64,000 nt of DNA, taken from contig BCHH01000002.1 of assembly GCA_001599595.1 (NCBI GenBank), forward strand, positions 3,390,427 through 3,454,426, given 5' to 3'. Both the position numbers and the translations under genes were made by a program. Shown piece by piece: positions 44,947-54,579 of this stretch; the first letter of the stretch is position 1, and each line of letters begins with the position of its first letter. Origin of the DNA: Beverwykella pulmonaria (Eukaryota > Ascomycota > Dothideomycetes > Pleosporales > Melanommataceae). The notes beneath the pieces are model-generated. The model did no database searches, was not told the origin of the DNA, and saw only the letters and a program-made list of their open reading frames with translations.

Positions 44947-46438
44947 TTAACTTTTTATCTCTGCTTGGGCTGCCTTGACATGGTCTATCGTTGTCCGGCC
45001 TAGCCCTTCTTTTGCATAGAAGTCCATCGGATACAAATTCCTCCTCTCCCTCTTCTCGCCAGTAGCCCTCTCCCCACCTTCCTCTTCCAACCAAGGCGCA
45101 TCCCTAACTCCAAGGGCAACAAGCGCCTCGTACGGACTCAGCAACGGCCTCGGAAACGCATATCCCCAATCAATGCTCAGTCTTGGACACGCAATCTGCA
45201 CCCACGCCTCGACGTCTGACATCATCGCCAGTTTCCCAGGGAAGATCTCAGAAAGCAGCAGATTGATGGATTTTATGCCCTGGCGCTTGAGCTCTGTTTC
45301 TATGAGCGTCAGGGTGTGTGGGTTCCCCTGGCGGCCTAGAGAACCGAGGATGATGCCCCATGTGCGTGCTCTCTTCGCCGTAAGGATAGCGGTCCGCCGG
45401 AGCTCGTACAGTGAATCATGCGCGTACGTTTCGTGGGTCAGACGGCGGGAGTACGGATCGTAGCGGTATGCGGGTAGCGACGGATTCGCAATCATGGCGC
45501 TTTCGAGGTGGAAGCGTCCGTCGCCGAGGTATAGGAGTAGATCTGGGACCAGCTCCTCTTTCCCTCTCTCATTGAGCTGTCCCGGCTTGATGGCCATGGA
45601 CGGCGATGTGCAGCCGAGAATCTCGCCCTTTGACAAGGGCGCGATCTGCGGTACCAGGGGAATGTAGCCTTCGCGTCGCAGGATGGATGTTATGCCATGG
45701 AGGGTGGCGTTGAATTGGATGGTGCCGACGAGCGCAATGGTCTTGCCCGTGGGGAAATTCGAGGTTATGGTGTTGACGAGGTGCTGCGTGTCGATGCTGA
45801 TGGAGACGAATACGTACAGCGTAGCTATCTTCGTCACCGCGACCGGGATCAGACAGCTGTGCGCGTAGTGGATCAGGAGATCACATCCCAGCGCTCGTGC
45901 GGTGAAGTCGTCAATGCAGCACGCGCCGTAAGTCACATCACCCATGATCAGCGTCGACGTCCCGGGGCAGAACCGCGTCAGGATATCCGAGATGGTCGTA
46001 GCGAAGAGCAGCAGTCCTTCGGGGAATTGTAAAGCGATGGACTTGCAGCCCGATGTGCGGATGCGGTGGATGCATTTATGGATCTCGAAGTTGTAGTTTG
46101 GGGGGAGGAGCGCGATGGCGGCATTGATGTCTGTGTCGTGCAGGATCGAGTCTGGGATCGAGTTTAGGGCGCGGGCCGTTCGACGGGGTTCGGCCACTTC
46201 ATACACAGTGTTTGTTAGATTTTGAAGGAGATGGGAGGTTCTGATGGGCGTGTCTCACACCTTGGATGGCGCCGCTGGCCTCGATGTTTGCATTGGGGTC
46301 TGCTGGCTTGCCGGCCTGCTCTGCTGTCTTTCTGCCTACGAACCGCCGCTTGGGCTGTCTGGGGATTGCGATAGGTTCTTCGGTCAGGCCGTCCTCTGCT
46401 GAAGAGCCAAGGTTCGTTGCCGCGCGGTCGTCCTCCAT
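44947..46438 (-). CDS. DPH1: diphthamide synthesis protein Dph1
   Basis: Subunit of the radical-SAM-like [4Fe-4S] enzyme (Dph1-Dph2) that adds the 3-amino-3-carboxypropyl group of S-adenosylmethionine to a histidine of elongation factor 2, the first diphthamide step. Two exons, 46438-46261 and 46196-44947 (64-bp intron, CTAAC branch), give 475 residues. The first exon encodes a polar leader with [10 protein letters not shown]. Conserved text: [94 protein letters not shown] and [22 protein letters not shown]. Cysteines in GACC, LGCTSP and ACPRL are the three cluster ligands. This arrangement fits Dph1 over Dph2. Confidence 0.95.
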
Positions 46439-46667
46439 AGTACGCGTTTGTGAGAGGTTGGAGATGCGGCGATGCGATAATGAACGTGGGGAGAGAACAT
46501 TCCTAGTCACGTGCCAGTGCCCCGCGGTAAGGCTACTAAGCAAGTTCCATCACAAAATCGAGTTTATTTCAACCATAGACTATTACTCTGATTGCTCACT
46601 TCGCTTTGTACTACAGTTACGATGTCACAGTCTTTCATATCGCTCCCACCAGAAATCCCATCTACGA

Positions 46668-47627
46668 CTACTTCAGTTCCGGATTATCCTTCGTGTTGGT
46701 CTCTCTCGCGACCCCCGCTGTCAACGGCACCGTACTTCTGATCAGAGACGCGATCGAGGCAGCATAGGCTATTGGTGTATATGACGCTGTCAGTGCGGCC
46801 GTAGCCGCTGCTCGACTGAGACCTCCCAGCATAGTGGACCAATCGATCGAGGACAATGTCTCCTACGGCCACAGTCAGCAACATAACTGTTTCCACATGG
46901 CGAACTTCCTTACCGAACCGCTCCAGAAGTACGAGCAGGTTGAGTATCCCATTATGTTCGACTCGTCTGCAGTCGTCCTTTTGCACGAGACATTACCATT
47001 GTATTGGCACTCAGAGACCAACGAGTAGACTGGAGGTTGGCATATGCACGAGACGTACGATACGCTTGACGTTGGCAGGTATGTCTCGGAGCACTTGTTG
47101 GTCTCGTAGTCCGCACTTATACAGCTTCGTTCGAGCCTTGCACAGGCACCAAAGTCATAAGTCGCGGTGAGCGAGGTCACAGACGGCGTGGTCAAGACGG
47201 TTGTTATACGCTTGTCGCAGATCTGGTGCCAGCGGTTAATCTTGTCCTCGAATAGCGCATCGAACCTGCGGGACTCGAGGCAGCGTGTTACATCGTCTTG
47301 GCAGCTACACCAATCAGTTGATATTCAACGAATCTACGCAGGATTTGGCCCTTCTAGCTGGCAGCAGGCTGAAGGCAATCCATCAATCAGTTCCCAGGTG
47401 ACTTACGCATAGTACGACGAAAGCATTTCTTGAGTGCAAAAGCAGTCAAGTTTCTCCTCCTGGGTCGGTTTTCCACCGCACTCATCCTCGAGATCAGTCA
47501 TTGCGATGCATCCCGACAGCTCTTTCAGGTGGGAGGAGGGTAAACACCATTCTGCGGGAGGGACGATTCCGCACTTGGCGAGCGATGAAAGCGCCGACAA
47601 AAGAATGAAGAAGGTCGAGTATACCAT
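46668..47627 (-). CDS. cysteine-rich secreted fungal protein
   Basis: Three exons, 47627-47407, 47304-46914 and 46862-46668, give 268 residues. The N-terminus MVYSTFFILLSALSSLAKCG is a signal peptide. The mature part is rich in spaced cysteines: EWCLPS, LSGCIAM, DECGG, DCFCTQ, ACQDDVTRCL, QICDK, GACARLERSC, NKCSETY, SCICQPPVYSLVSECQ, SCKR and TCSYF. This even spread suggests many disulfides. A final Ala/Thr-rich segment (GGLSRAAATAALTASYTPIAYAASIASLI) could be a GPI or membrane anchor, though a hydrophilic tail follows it (AGVARETNTKDNPELK). Introns of 102 and 51 bp have good ends. It resembles fungal wall or effector-like proteins; I cannot place it in CFEM or another named family. Confidence 0.75.
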
Positions 47628-48236
47628 CGTCAAGTGTTCGCTCACTATCGTCGTTGATGTCTAGAGACAAATGGTGAGTAGTAGTGCCGTATATCTTTCC
47701 AACACTTCACTTAGCTGAGCTGATCTGCTTGCTTGCTTGGCTGCTTTTTGGCTTGCTTAGTGTGACTAGCTGCCACCTTGTGCACTGGCCTGGCCTTTTA
47801 CGAAAGTTCTATAACCGATGGCGTTCTTGGGATTAGCAGGGTTAAACGAAGGTTGACTCTCACAGGAACATCGATGATGGGTCTTCGAAAACCATTGTGG
47901 AAATGCAAGTATAAGCAAGTATGAAGGACTGTGAACCAGTGACTCGCTCTGATAAAAGGTCAGGCGAGAATTTGCATTGTGTACAGCGAAGGCCCAGCAC
48001 CAACGCTCAATCGAGCCAGGCTGAACATTGAACTCCACACTTAGGGTTCAGCTAACTCCGGATTGTCCCGCGCGAGGCAGCCTGGAAGGCATACCAGAAT
48101 GCAGATGAGAAGGTCGATTGGGAGAACTCGATTGTGTTGTTGTCACTATATAATGCCTACAGGTAACCGCCACATTTTGGAAAGATATAAGATCAAGCAG
48201 TCTGTACCCAAGGTTCAATACACTGTGGAGTCAAAT
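47628..48236. other. divergent promoter region
   Basis: About 600 bases between the starts of the cysteine-rich gene (-) and the DUF3433 gene (+). A run of TTGCTTGCTTGGCTGCTTTTTGGCTTGCTT (in pieces) near 47727-47757 is mildly repetitive. No coding pattern. Confidence 0.4.
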
Positions 48237-50423
48237 ATGGAACCTCATTGCACAAGACAACTGACGCCACAAAACGCACCTCAAGCAGCCCCGCCTCTGC
48301 ATACATTTACCACATCTCGATATTCGACAGACAGTTCATTTGATCAGGCCTCTCATGTATCATTTGTCAGTACTGCTCGACTGGTTCATCCTCCCACATC
48401 CCGCAACAACGAAAATGAGTCTGGCCAGCTGAATGGAAGTGCTAGCCCTTCTAATAATGTGAGAAATGGCATACAACCCGTTGGATCAGACGATCATGAT
48501 CCGCTCTCCGAGACCATAATAGTCCCCAGAAAGGACAACTGGCCCGAATGGAGGTCCTGGAAAATCAAGTGGCCATACCTAGCACTTCTTCTCGCAACGA
48601 CCCTCTTTTTAGTCATCACCATAGCAACTCTTCTGGTAATTTCCAAACGAGATTCTGGGTTCGCAAGGGAAAGCAATCCTCCAGGATTTCTTGTGCGCCA
48701 TCCAGGGCTCAGAAAAGCTATTTGGGAGCAAGGCATTGTCTATACCGCCCTCCCAGCTTTCTTCATGACCGTTTATCGCTCCATGTGGGATTCAAGCGTC
48801 ATGGCGTTTGCGGATCGACAGCCGTATGTGGACCTGAGAAAGCGTGGCGGCGGACACCCAAAGTGCACTATACTGCTGGACTACACGGCCGAACCAATTC
48901 TGAAGAGGTGGGCTAAAGCATTTAGGAACGGCCACCATCTTCTGGCGGCATGTTTGCTCTCCTCACTTGTCCTATCGTTCGCCATCGTCCCACTAACGTC
49001 CTTTGTCTTCACTATGGACGAGGCGTTGTTGAACTCAACAATCTCATTGACATTCAACAAGGAGTACAACACAAGCCGCTTGGTCAACAATCCCTTCCTT
49101 TCTCCGGCTCCTGATGTTCGTTCAGCACTAGACTCTGCAGCTGGGATGCGTTTGCAGAACTCAACCTTACCGCTATGGACGGATGGTGACTACGCCATGT
49201 CCGGATTCACTCCGCATGTCGACACTGAGAATAGCCAGTTCAGCCTCCAAATCCTCGCGAATGGCGCCGACGCCCAATGTAAGGTTTTCCCGGATTCCGA
49301 ATACCAAAGGGAGATAAAGAAGCTACCCGGAACAGAAGCTTATTCCATTGAGGTCAACGCGATCGACCGTGGGTGTGCCATAAATCACGCATTAGGCGTT
49401 CGCACTGGTCCATGGGCTCCTAAGATATTCTTGACGTCCTGGCACACTCCATCATGTAGTACCGAATCGGGATACACCCGCTTCAGCGTGTTAGCCGCGT
49501 CTTACGACAGTGTTTCGAGAACTATTCAGAACATCACTTTGATATCCTGCCAGATCTCTTATTTCACCGTTCCCGGAAACCTGACGTCGAAGTTGGATTA
49601 TGCGCTGGCCCCATTATCCGTTGAGTTTTCACCGGACCTGAGAAATCGTGCAGAAAACCCATACGACTCGTTGATTATGAAGAACTACTTTGAAATGTAC
49701 TTCAGCAACTTCCAATGCATGGACTTCAATAATGAGGCTTCGGGGAATGAGTTCGTCAAGTATGTCTACAAGCTCGCGAGCCGTATCAGTCCTTTGGAGC
49801 ACCTGCGACCTGATGCACTAGCCAATGCAACTACCTCCTTATTGCAGACGACGTACGCCATCTTTGCTGCCGTAAATCTATACATCCCGCGAGATGCACC
49901 GCTAAACAGCACCGGAATGCACATGGTCGAGGAGAAGCGCCTCTTCGTTGTGGAGCCTGTCGGCTACATCATCATCGGTGTACTTTGCATCATAGCCACC
50001 CTCAACGTTTCGCTCTTCTTCTATGCAATGAAGAAGTCGATACTGAAAGAAGAGCCCTACGGGTTGCTTAATGCTGCAGGCATCCTGTACAAGAGCCATG
50101 TAAATGAGGTCATTATGAAGAGGGTGGTGGAAGTAGCTGGTGATCCCGGGCGGGCGAGAGGAACAGCAGAGAGGCTGTACAACTTGGAGGATGTGAATTG
50201 CTTTTGGCATGTGGGAGAGGGAAGGATCACTGTTGATAAACTGCCGCTACAGAGTAGAATGACGGGAAGTAATAGCGGTGCAGGTCAAAGTGTAGAGAGC
50301 AATAGTGGGAGTCAACCTTCAGGGAGCAACAGCGGGAGTCAGCCTTCAGGGAGCAACAGCGGGAGTCAACCTTCAGGGAGCAACAGCGGGAGTCAACCTT
50401 CAGGGAGCAACAGTGGGAGTTAA
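48237..50423 (+). CDS. DUF3433-type fungal multi-pass membrane protein
   Basis: Single exon, 728 residues from the ATG at 48237 (MEPHCTRQLTPQ). An in-frame ATG at 48153 is possible, and the first codon of the longer frame is only TTG. A Ser/Asn-rich N-terminal cytosolic region leads to the first span (YLALLLATTLFLVITIATLLVI). IVYTALPAFFMTVYRSMWDS and HLLAACLLSSLVLSFAIVPL are the next hydrophobic parts. A long region with many N-x-S/T sites and Cys follows (residues about 270-580), probably outside the cell. The last span is YIIIGVLCIIATLNVSLFFYA. The layout fits the DUF3433 family, whose function is unknown to me. The tail is a 9-residue repeat (SNSGSQPSG). Confidence 0.75.
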   Translation: MEPHCTRQLTPQNAPQAAPPLHTFTTSRYSTDSSFDQASHVSFVSTARLVHPPTSRNNENESGQLNGSASPSNNVRNGIQPVGSDDHDPLSETIIVPRKDNWPEWRSWKIKWPYLALLLATTLFLVITIATLLVISKRDSGFARESNPPGFLVRHPGLRKAIWEQGIVYTALPAFFMTVYRSMWDSSVMAFADRQPYVDLRKRGGGHPKCTILLDYTAEPILKRWAKAFRNGHHLLAACLLSSLVLSFAIVPLTSFVFTMDEALLNSTISLTFNKEYNTSRLVNNPFLSPAPDVRSALDSAAGMRLQNSTLPLWTDGDYAMSGFTPHVDTENSQFSLQILANGADAQCKVFPDSEYQREIKKLPGTEAYSIEVNAIDRGCAINHALGVRTGPWAPKIFLTSWHTPSCSTESGYTRFSVLAASYDSVSRTIQNITLISCQISYFTVPGNLTSKLDYALAPLSVEFSPDLRNRAENPYDSLIMKNYFEMYFSNFQCMDFNNEASGNEFVKYVYKLASRISPLEHLRPDALANATTSLLQTTYAIFAAVNLYIPRDAPLNSTGMHMVEEKRLFVVEPVGYIIIGVLCIIATLNVSLFFYAMKKSILKEEPYGLLNAAGILYKSHVNEVIMKRVVEVAGDPGRARGTAERLYNLEDVNCFWHVGEGRITVDKLPLQSRMTGSNSGAGQSVESNSGSQPSGSNSGSQPSGSNSGSQPSGSNSGSQPSGSNSGS
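50298..50420 (+). repeat. 27-bp tandem repeat in the DUF3433 gene tail
   Basis: Four full 27-bp units plus 15 bases of a fifth encode SNSGSQPSG repeats up to the stop codon. Units 2-4 differ by only a base or two, so the array is young and may vary in copy number among strains. Confidence 0.93.
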
Positions 50424-51504
50424 TCTTGAGGGAGAACAGGGAAGTCAAATCACACTGGCAGCTTAACGTGAACCATGTAGTCAAAAAGAAAGATAGGAAA
50501 GATCAGACCCTGTTGATTTTATGCCACAAAACTTCGAAACTTGTGCTGGTTAGGAACTACGGTACTCTATTGTCAAGCCCTAAACTATTGTGGTGGAGTA
50601 AAGGTGTTATATAGAAATCAGGAGGGTAGAGGGCGACTCGCAGCCATGCGATGTTCGAGGCAGCAATGCACTGGGGCAGGAAGATCAACAGTCTCGAGTG
50701 GTGTTCACAAAGAAGATGAGGTTTGGTAGTAGACTGTTGCAATTTCGTTGTATCTAACTACCAAAGGAAAGAAAGAGATAGGGGCTGAAAGATAGAAGAA
50801 TGATCATGGTCACCCCTCGGGGTGGCCTTCGTATGCTCGTAGTTGGTTACCGGATCCGGATGTTCGATTCTCGGTATATATTATGTAGGATGATGACGAA
50901 GCGAGCAGCTGAAAGAGAGCAATACCTCTTCCCTGCACCATGCGCCCAAGCTTCCGACCATCGCGTAAGGCAGATTCGGGAAAAGTAGCTCTTTGCTACG
51001 GCATGTGGGCCTAACTAGTTCGGATGAGGCAGGGCTGAGCGACACAGCCGACGTCAAATCAAGCCTTGCTTGGAGGCATCGCCTTATTTCTCAAAATGTC
51101 TGACATAATTAGCGGGACTCCATTTCGTGGAGATCCTTCTCGTCTCGTTTCTGGTTGGTGCTATCGTACTTTGGTGCCATTCACCCATGCTTAGAATGGA
51201 TAAGCTGACGTCCATGGCGAGGGGTGGAAACATGAGCATTACGCCCCAAAGGCTGGGTGGTATGCGTGGACGCGTTCAGTGTGGTAACCTCAGACTCTAG
51301 CAATAGAATGACGTGTCCCATCAAGATTTATTGGGGGGTTATAAGGTGCTGAAGGCGCGCTACCGACTGGCTACCACAGCCTCCTGAAAACCAAACCTAT
51401 ACCACTGTTACCTACACGATCGGCGTCACCTCCCTTCACAATTACCAACGACCGACCAAAGTTACCTCTTGCTAGGCCATATCTACACTCCGTAACACGA
51501 AGCC
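50424..51504. other. intergenic region after the DUF3433 gene
   Basis: No gene recognised. A B-box-like GTTCGATTC at 50862-50870 has no matching tRNA fold. A pyrimidine-rich leader precedes the next ATG (about 51370-51504). Confidence 0.4.
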
Positions 51505-52029
51505 ATGGCATACCCCGTCTACGCCGAAGCAGGCTGGCTCGGGCGCAAAGCCGTCTGGGTCAAGAACCCGGACCAGGATACCGACGCCTACCACGTCGAT
51601 TTCAAAGGCACCTCAGACATGGACATCCGTCGCGGCGGGCCCCAAGGCCCTCTCGTCGGCAGAGTTGATTTCCACAAATGGAGCGGGCACACCGACATCA
51701 CCTTCTCGAACAACGAACGCATCCAAATGTCCCGAGACCACATATTTTCTCTAAGCGAGTCGCTGAGACTGCCTGCTGCGCCAGGGAGGTCGCAGCAGTT
51801 TCTGTGGAAGAGGGAGCTTGTGTTGGCAGGAGGGGGCCTGAGGCTGGAAGACGCGGATGGGGTCGTCCTGGCGGTTTTTGAGAGGAGTAGAAGGAGGGGT
51901 AAGGACGGGACGGTTAAGATTGAGGTCCAAGGGCTGGAGCAGGAGTTTTTAGATCAGATTTTTGTGAGCTTTTTGGCGATTGCGGAGAAGGTGAGAAGGC
52001 AGAGGCAAAGCGCTGCTGCTGCTGGATGA
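51505..52029 (+). CDS. hypothetical protein, possibly tubby/LURP-like fold
   Basis: Single exon, 174 residues, ATG in AGCCATGGC context. No secure family. The text alternates short strands: WLGRKAVWVKNPDQDTDAYHVDF, GTSDMDIRRGGPQGPLVGRVDFHKWSGHTDITF, QQFLWKRELVLAGGGLRLEDADGVVLAVFERSR and GTVKIEVQGLEQEFLDQIFVSFLAIAEKVRRQRQ. The strand order and final helix are reminiscent of the tubby-C-like (LURP/scramblase, DUF6593) fold in fungal proteins. It has no signal peptide or membrane span. A role in membrane-lipid binding would be speculation. Confidence 0.65.
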   Translation: MAYPVYAEAGWLGRKAVWVKNPDQDTDAYHVDFKGTSDMDIRRGGPQGPLVGRVDFHKWSGHTDITFSNNERIQMSRDHIFSLSESLRLPAAPGRSQQFLWKRELVLAGGGLRLEDADGVVLAVFERSRRRGKDGTVKIEVQGLEQEFLDQIFVSFLAIAEKVRRQRQSAAAAG

Positions 52030-52576
52030 GCTATTAGTTGACGAGCAGCCGTGATGCACTATATTTTATTCTTTTGATCCGTTGCTTGCGATCCATCTCT
52101 CACTTGTCTCAATCCATTCATGATTCTCTCACCATTCGCCTAGTTTTACGCTACGAGGTCCATGTTTTCATATCTTGTATTACCTTTAGAGATCTTAATA
52201 GTGAGTTTTCAACACCTGCTGCTATGCAAATGATGTCTTAGTATTTCCATACTGCATGTTCCCACGTCCTAGCGTTTTGCGAGGGGGCGAAGCACAAAGA
52301 TACAGGGTGAGAAGGAACAGTTCTACTCTGCTCTACTGAGCGGTACTGTGTCTGCTTTGGCAGGGCTCTTGCCATTTTTGTAAGGATCCTCTCCGAGACA
52401 CCGCTGTTATTCTCCTCGGACATGAGAACATAGAGTACCTGGGCAGTCACGTGTTGACAGATTTACCGATCCTTTAAGCATCCTCCAGCGAATGGCTCAT
52501 ATAACTAATTCATCACGTAATGCTATTTTCTTCGCGTGCTCTATCTCAACACAAACAACCTCATATTCCTTTCACG
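52030..52576. other. intergenic region before the deacetylase stop
   Basis: The orphan gene (+) and the deacetylase (-) converge here. Only 3' UTRs are expected; nothing else is visible. Confidence 0.45.
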
Positions 52577-53936
52577 TCATCCACCTCTGCTCTCGGCATC
52601 ATCTTCTCTCGCCATAACCTCCTCCTCCCGATCCCAAACTTTGGTCCCCTCCACCCACGTCTGCAGCACCTCACCCCCCTCACTCAGAACACACAAATCC
52701 GCCCGTCTCCCCTCCCTCAACACTCCCCTTCCTCCCACCCCGTCTATCCCCATCATGCCCGCCACATTCTCCGTCACGGTGCCTACCGCCTCTGCAATCC
52801 CACACCCACTCCACTCCATCAAGTTCCTCACCCCCTGCTGCAAACTAACACACCCACCGATCAAGGTATCCGTTCCAGCAATGGTAGCCCGCGTGCTGAG
52901 TTTGGTTTGCTGGAACGGGATCTGCGAGTGTCCAGCGTACGTTCCGTCTGGAAGCGAGGCGAGTTCTATAGAATCAGTGATGAGGATGCTGCGTCGCGGG
53001 TTGGAGCGGTGCAGGAGCGAGACGGTGCGGGGGTGCAAGTGTTCGCCGTCTGCGATTATCGTGAAGTACGGTGGTGGGGGCGTGTGCGAGTCAGGCAGTG
53101 TGATCAGGCCTGCGAGCCCTGGGTCTCGTGAGCCAAATCCTGGCATCGCATTTAGCGTGTGCGTCAGACACGTCGCGCCTGCGGTCAGGCCCGTGAGGCC
53201 TTGCTCAAAAGTGGCAGTCGTGTGGCCGAGGGAAACGCGGATGGAGTGGGAGACCAGATCTTGGATGAGCGAGGAGGAATCTTGGAGCTCGGGGGCCAGG
53301 GTCACGAGTTTAATACTGTTGGAGAGGGGGGCAGAGCCGTAGATGGTGGCGGGTGAAGTGCTGCAGGGGTGGAAGAGGGATGAGTTGTGGGCGCCCTTTT
53401 TGGTGGGGTGCAGGTAGGGCCCTTCGGCGTGGGCGCCGAGGAGGGAGGCGGAGGAGGGGATAGAGCGGGGGGCGAGGGAGGGGAGGATCTGCGGGCTGTT
53501 AGGGATGATTTTGAGGTTGTTGGGAAAGAGTCGGGGCGTGCTTTGGATTTATACTAGGACGTGGGAATAGGATGGACGAGTCGGTAAGTAGAAAATGGGT
53601 TACCTGCTGGAACTCCTCCCCCTTGACAGTCGGTATTGTCGCCCAAAACCCAGTGACTCCTTGCGTAGCATAATGCCGGGCGACATCATCTATCTTCCTC
53701 GCATAGCTCTTTTCGTCGTCGAACTGGGTGAAATGAAACCCGTTGACACCGTTGGTGTGCAGCTCCAAGAACCCGGGCGCAATGATGTTGTCCTCGAGAT
53801 CGACAGCCTCCCCTCCAATGTATCCCTCTCTTTTCAGAATCAGCCCCGTCCCGTCGGAGATAACGAGATGGTCGTCGACGAGCTTGCCGTCGAGGGCGTA
53901 GCGGCAATTCGTAAAGAGCGTGAACCAGCCCGACAT
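52577..53936 (-). CDS. N-acetylglucosamine-6-phosphate deacetylase
   Basis: Removes the acetyl group from GlcNAc-6-phosphate, a step in reuse of chitin-derived amino sugars before deamination to fructose-6-phosphate. Two exons, 53936-53604 and 53488-52577 (115-bp intron), give 414 residues, the normal length. Amidohydrolase landmarks: IIAPGFLELHTNGVNGFHF (metal-site HxN), ATQGVTGFWATIPT, LGAHAEGPYLHP (metal Glu), VSLGHTTATFEQGL, CLTHTLNAMPGF, YFTIIADGEHLHP, and the catalytic Asp in ILITDSIELASLPDG. The C-terminal barrel ends GRRADLCVLSEGGEVLQTWVEGTKVWD. In Candida the gene (DAC1) sits in a GlcNAc cluster with the deaminase and a kinase; I see no such partner here. Confidence 0.94.
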
Positions 53937-54579
53937 GTCAACAACAATGTCCGTCTATCCTTGTGCTTAGCAGGGATTGGGCAGAGGCTGCGACGACGAT
54001 GCTTGGAGGATGTGTTGCGGACATTCATCGCGACGGATCGCCAATCGCAGGGCGAGACGATGGAGCCCCACTTGAGCTGTGGCTGGCCGGCATCTCATTG
54101 GCCGCAGCTCCTGGCGGACGATCCCCTGCGCCACCGGCGATCTGGTGAAGGCGCATCTCTTGTGCTGGGGGGATGAATTATGTCCAGGATGCCCATACTA
54201 TCAAGAGTCGCGGCAGCCACAGTGGGAAGGGCTGGGCTATTGGGCGTGTAGCCTCAAGCCCTCCACAAGACGTGCCATGCGAATCTTGTATGGCATTCTG
54301 CGGTGGCTTGCTCGCTTCAAAGTTCTGTGGCGCTTGGTATGACATCATGGGTGTTGTCGATAGCTATTTGATGCAATACAGGCCGGGGGCCTTTCACACT
54401 CTGCAGCGGGCCTTCCCTGCTTTCCAGTTCCACACGCCAGGTAGCTCAGCTTGACCCAATATAACCCCTCACTGCGGCCTTGCCTTTTCTTTCTTCCTCT
54501 CTCTCTCCAATTGCTTCGACAGGCCTGCTCTTTCCCTGGCCCGTTCCGTTGCGTGTTGCAGAGAGGAGAATCCACCACC
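53937..54579. other. divergent promoter region, deacetylase and Mug190-like gene
   Basis: About 640 bases between divergent starts. CATTGGCCGC at about 54097 is a possible inverted CCAAT box, and a CT-rich tract (54490-54515) precedes the plus-strand ATG. No coding pattern. Confidence 0.45.

Noticed and set aside
50862..50870. GTTCGATTC tRNA B box
   Set aside because: No matching A box or acceptor stem at tRNA spacing.
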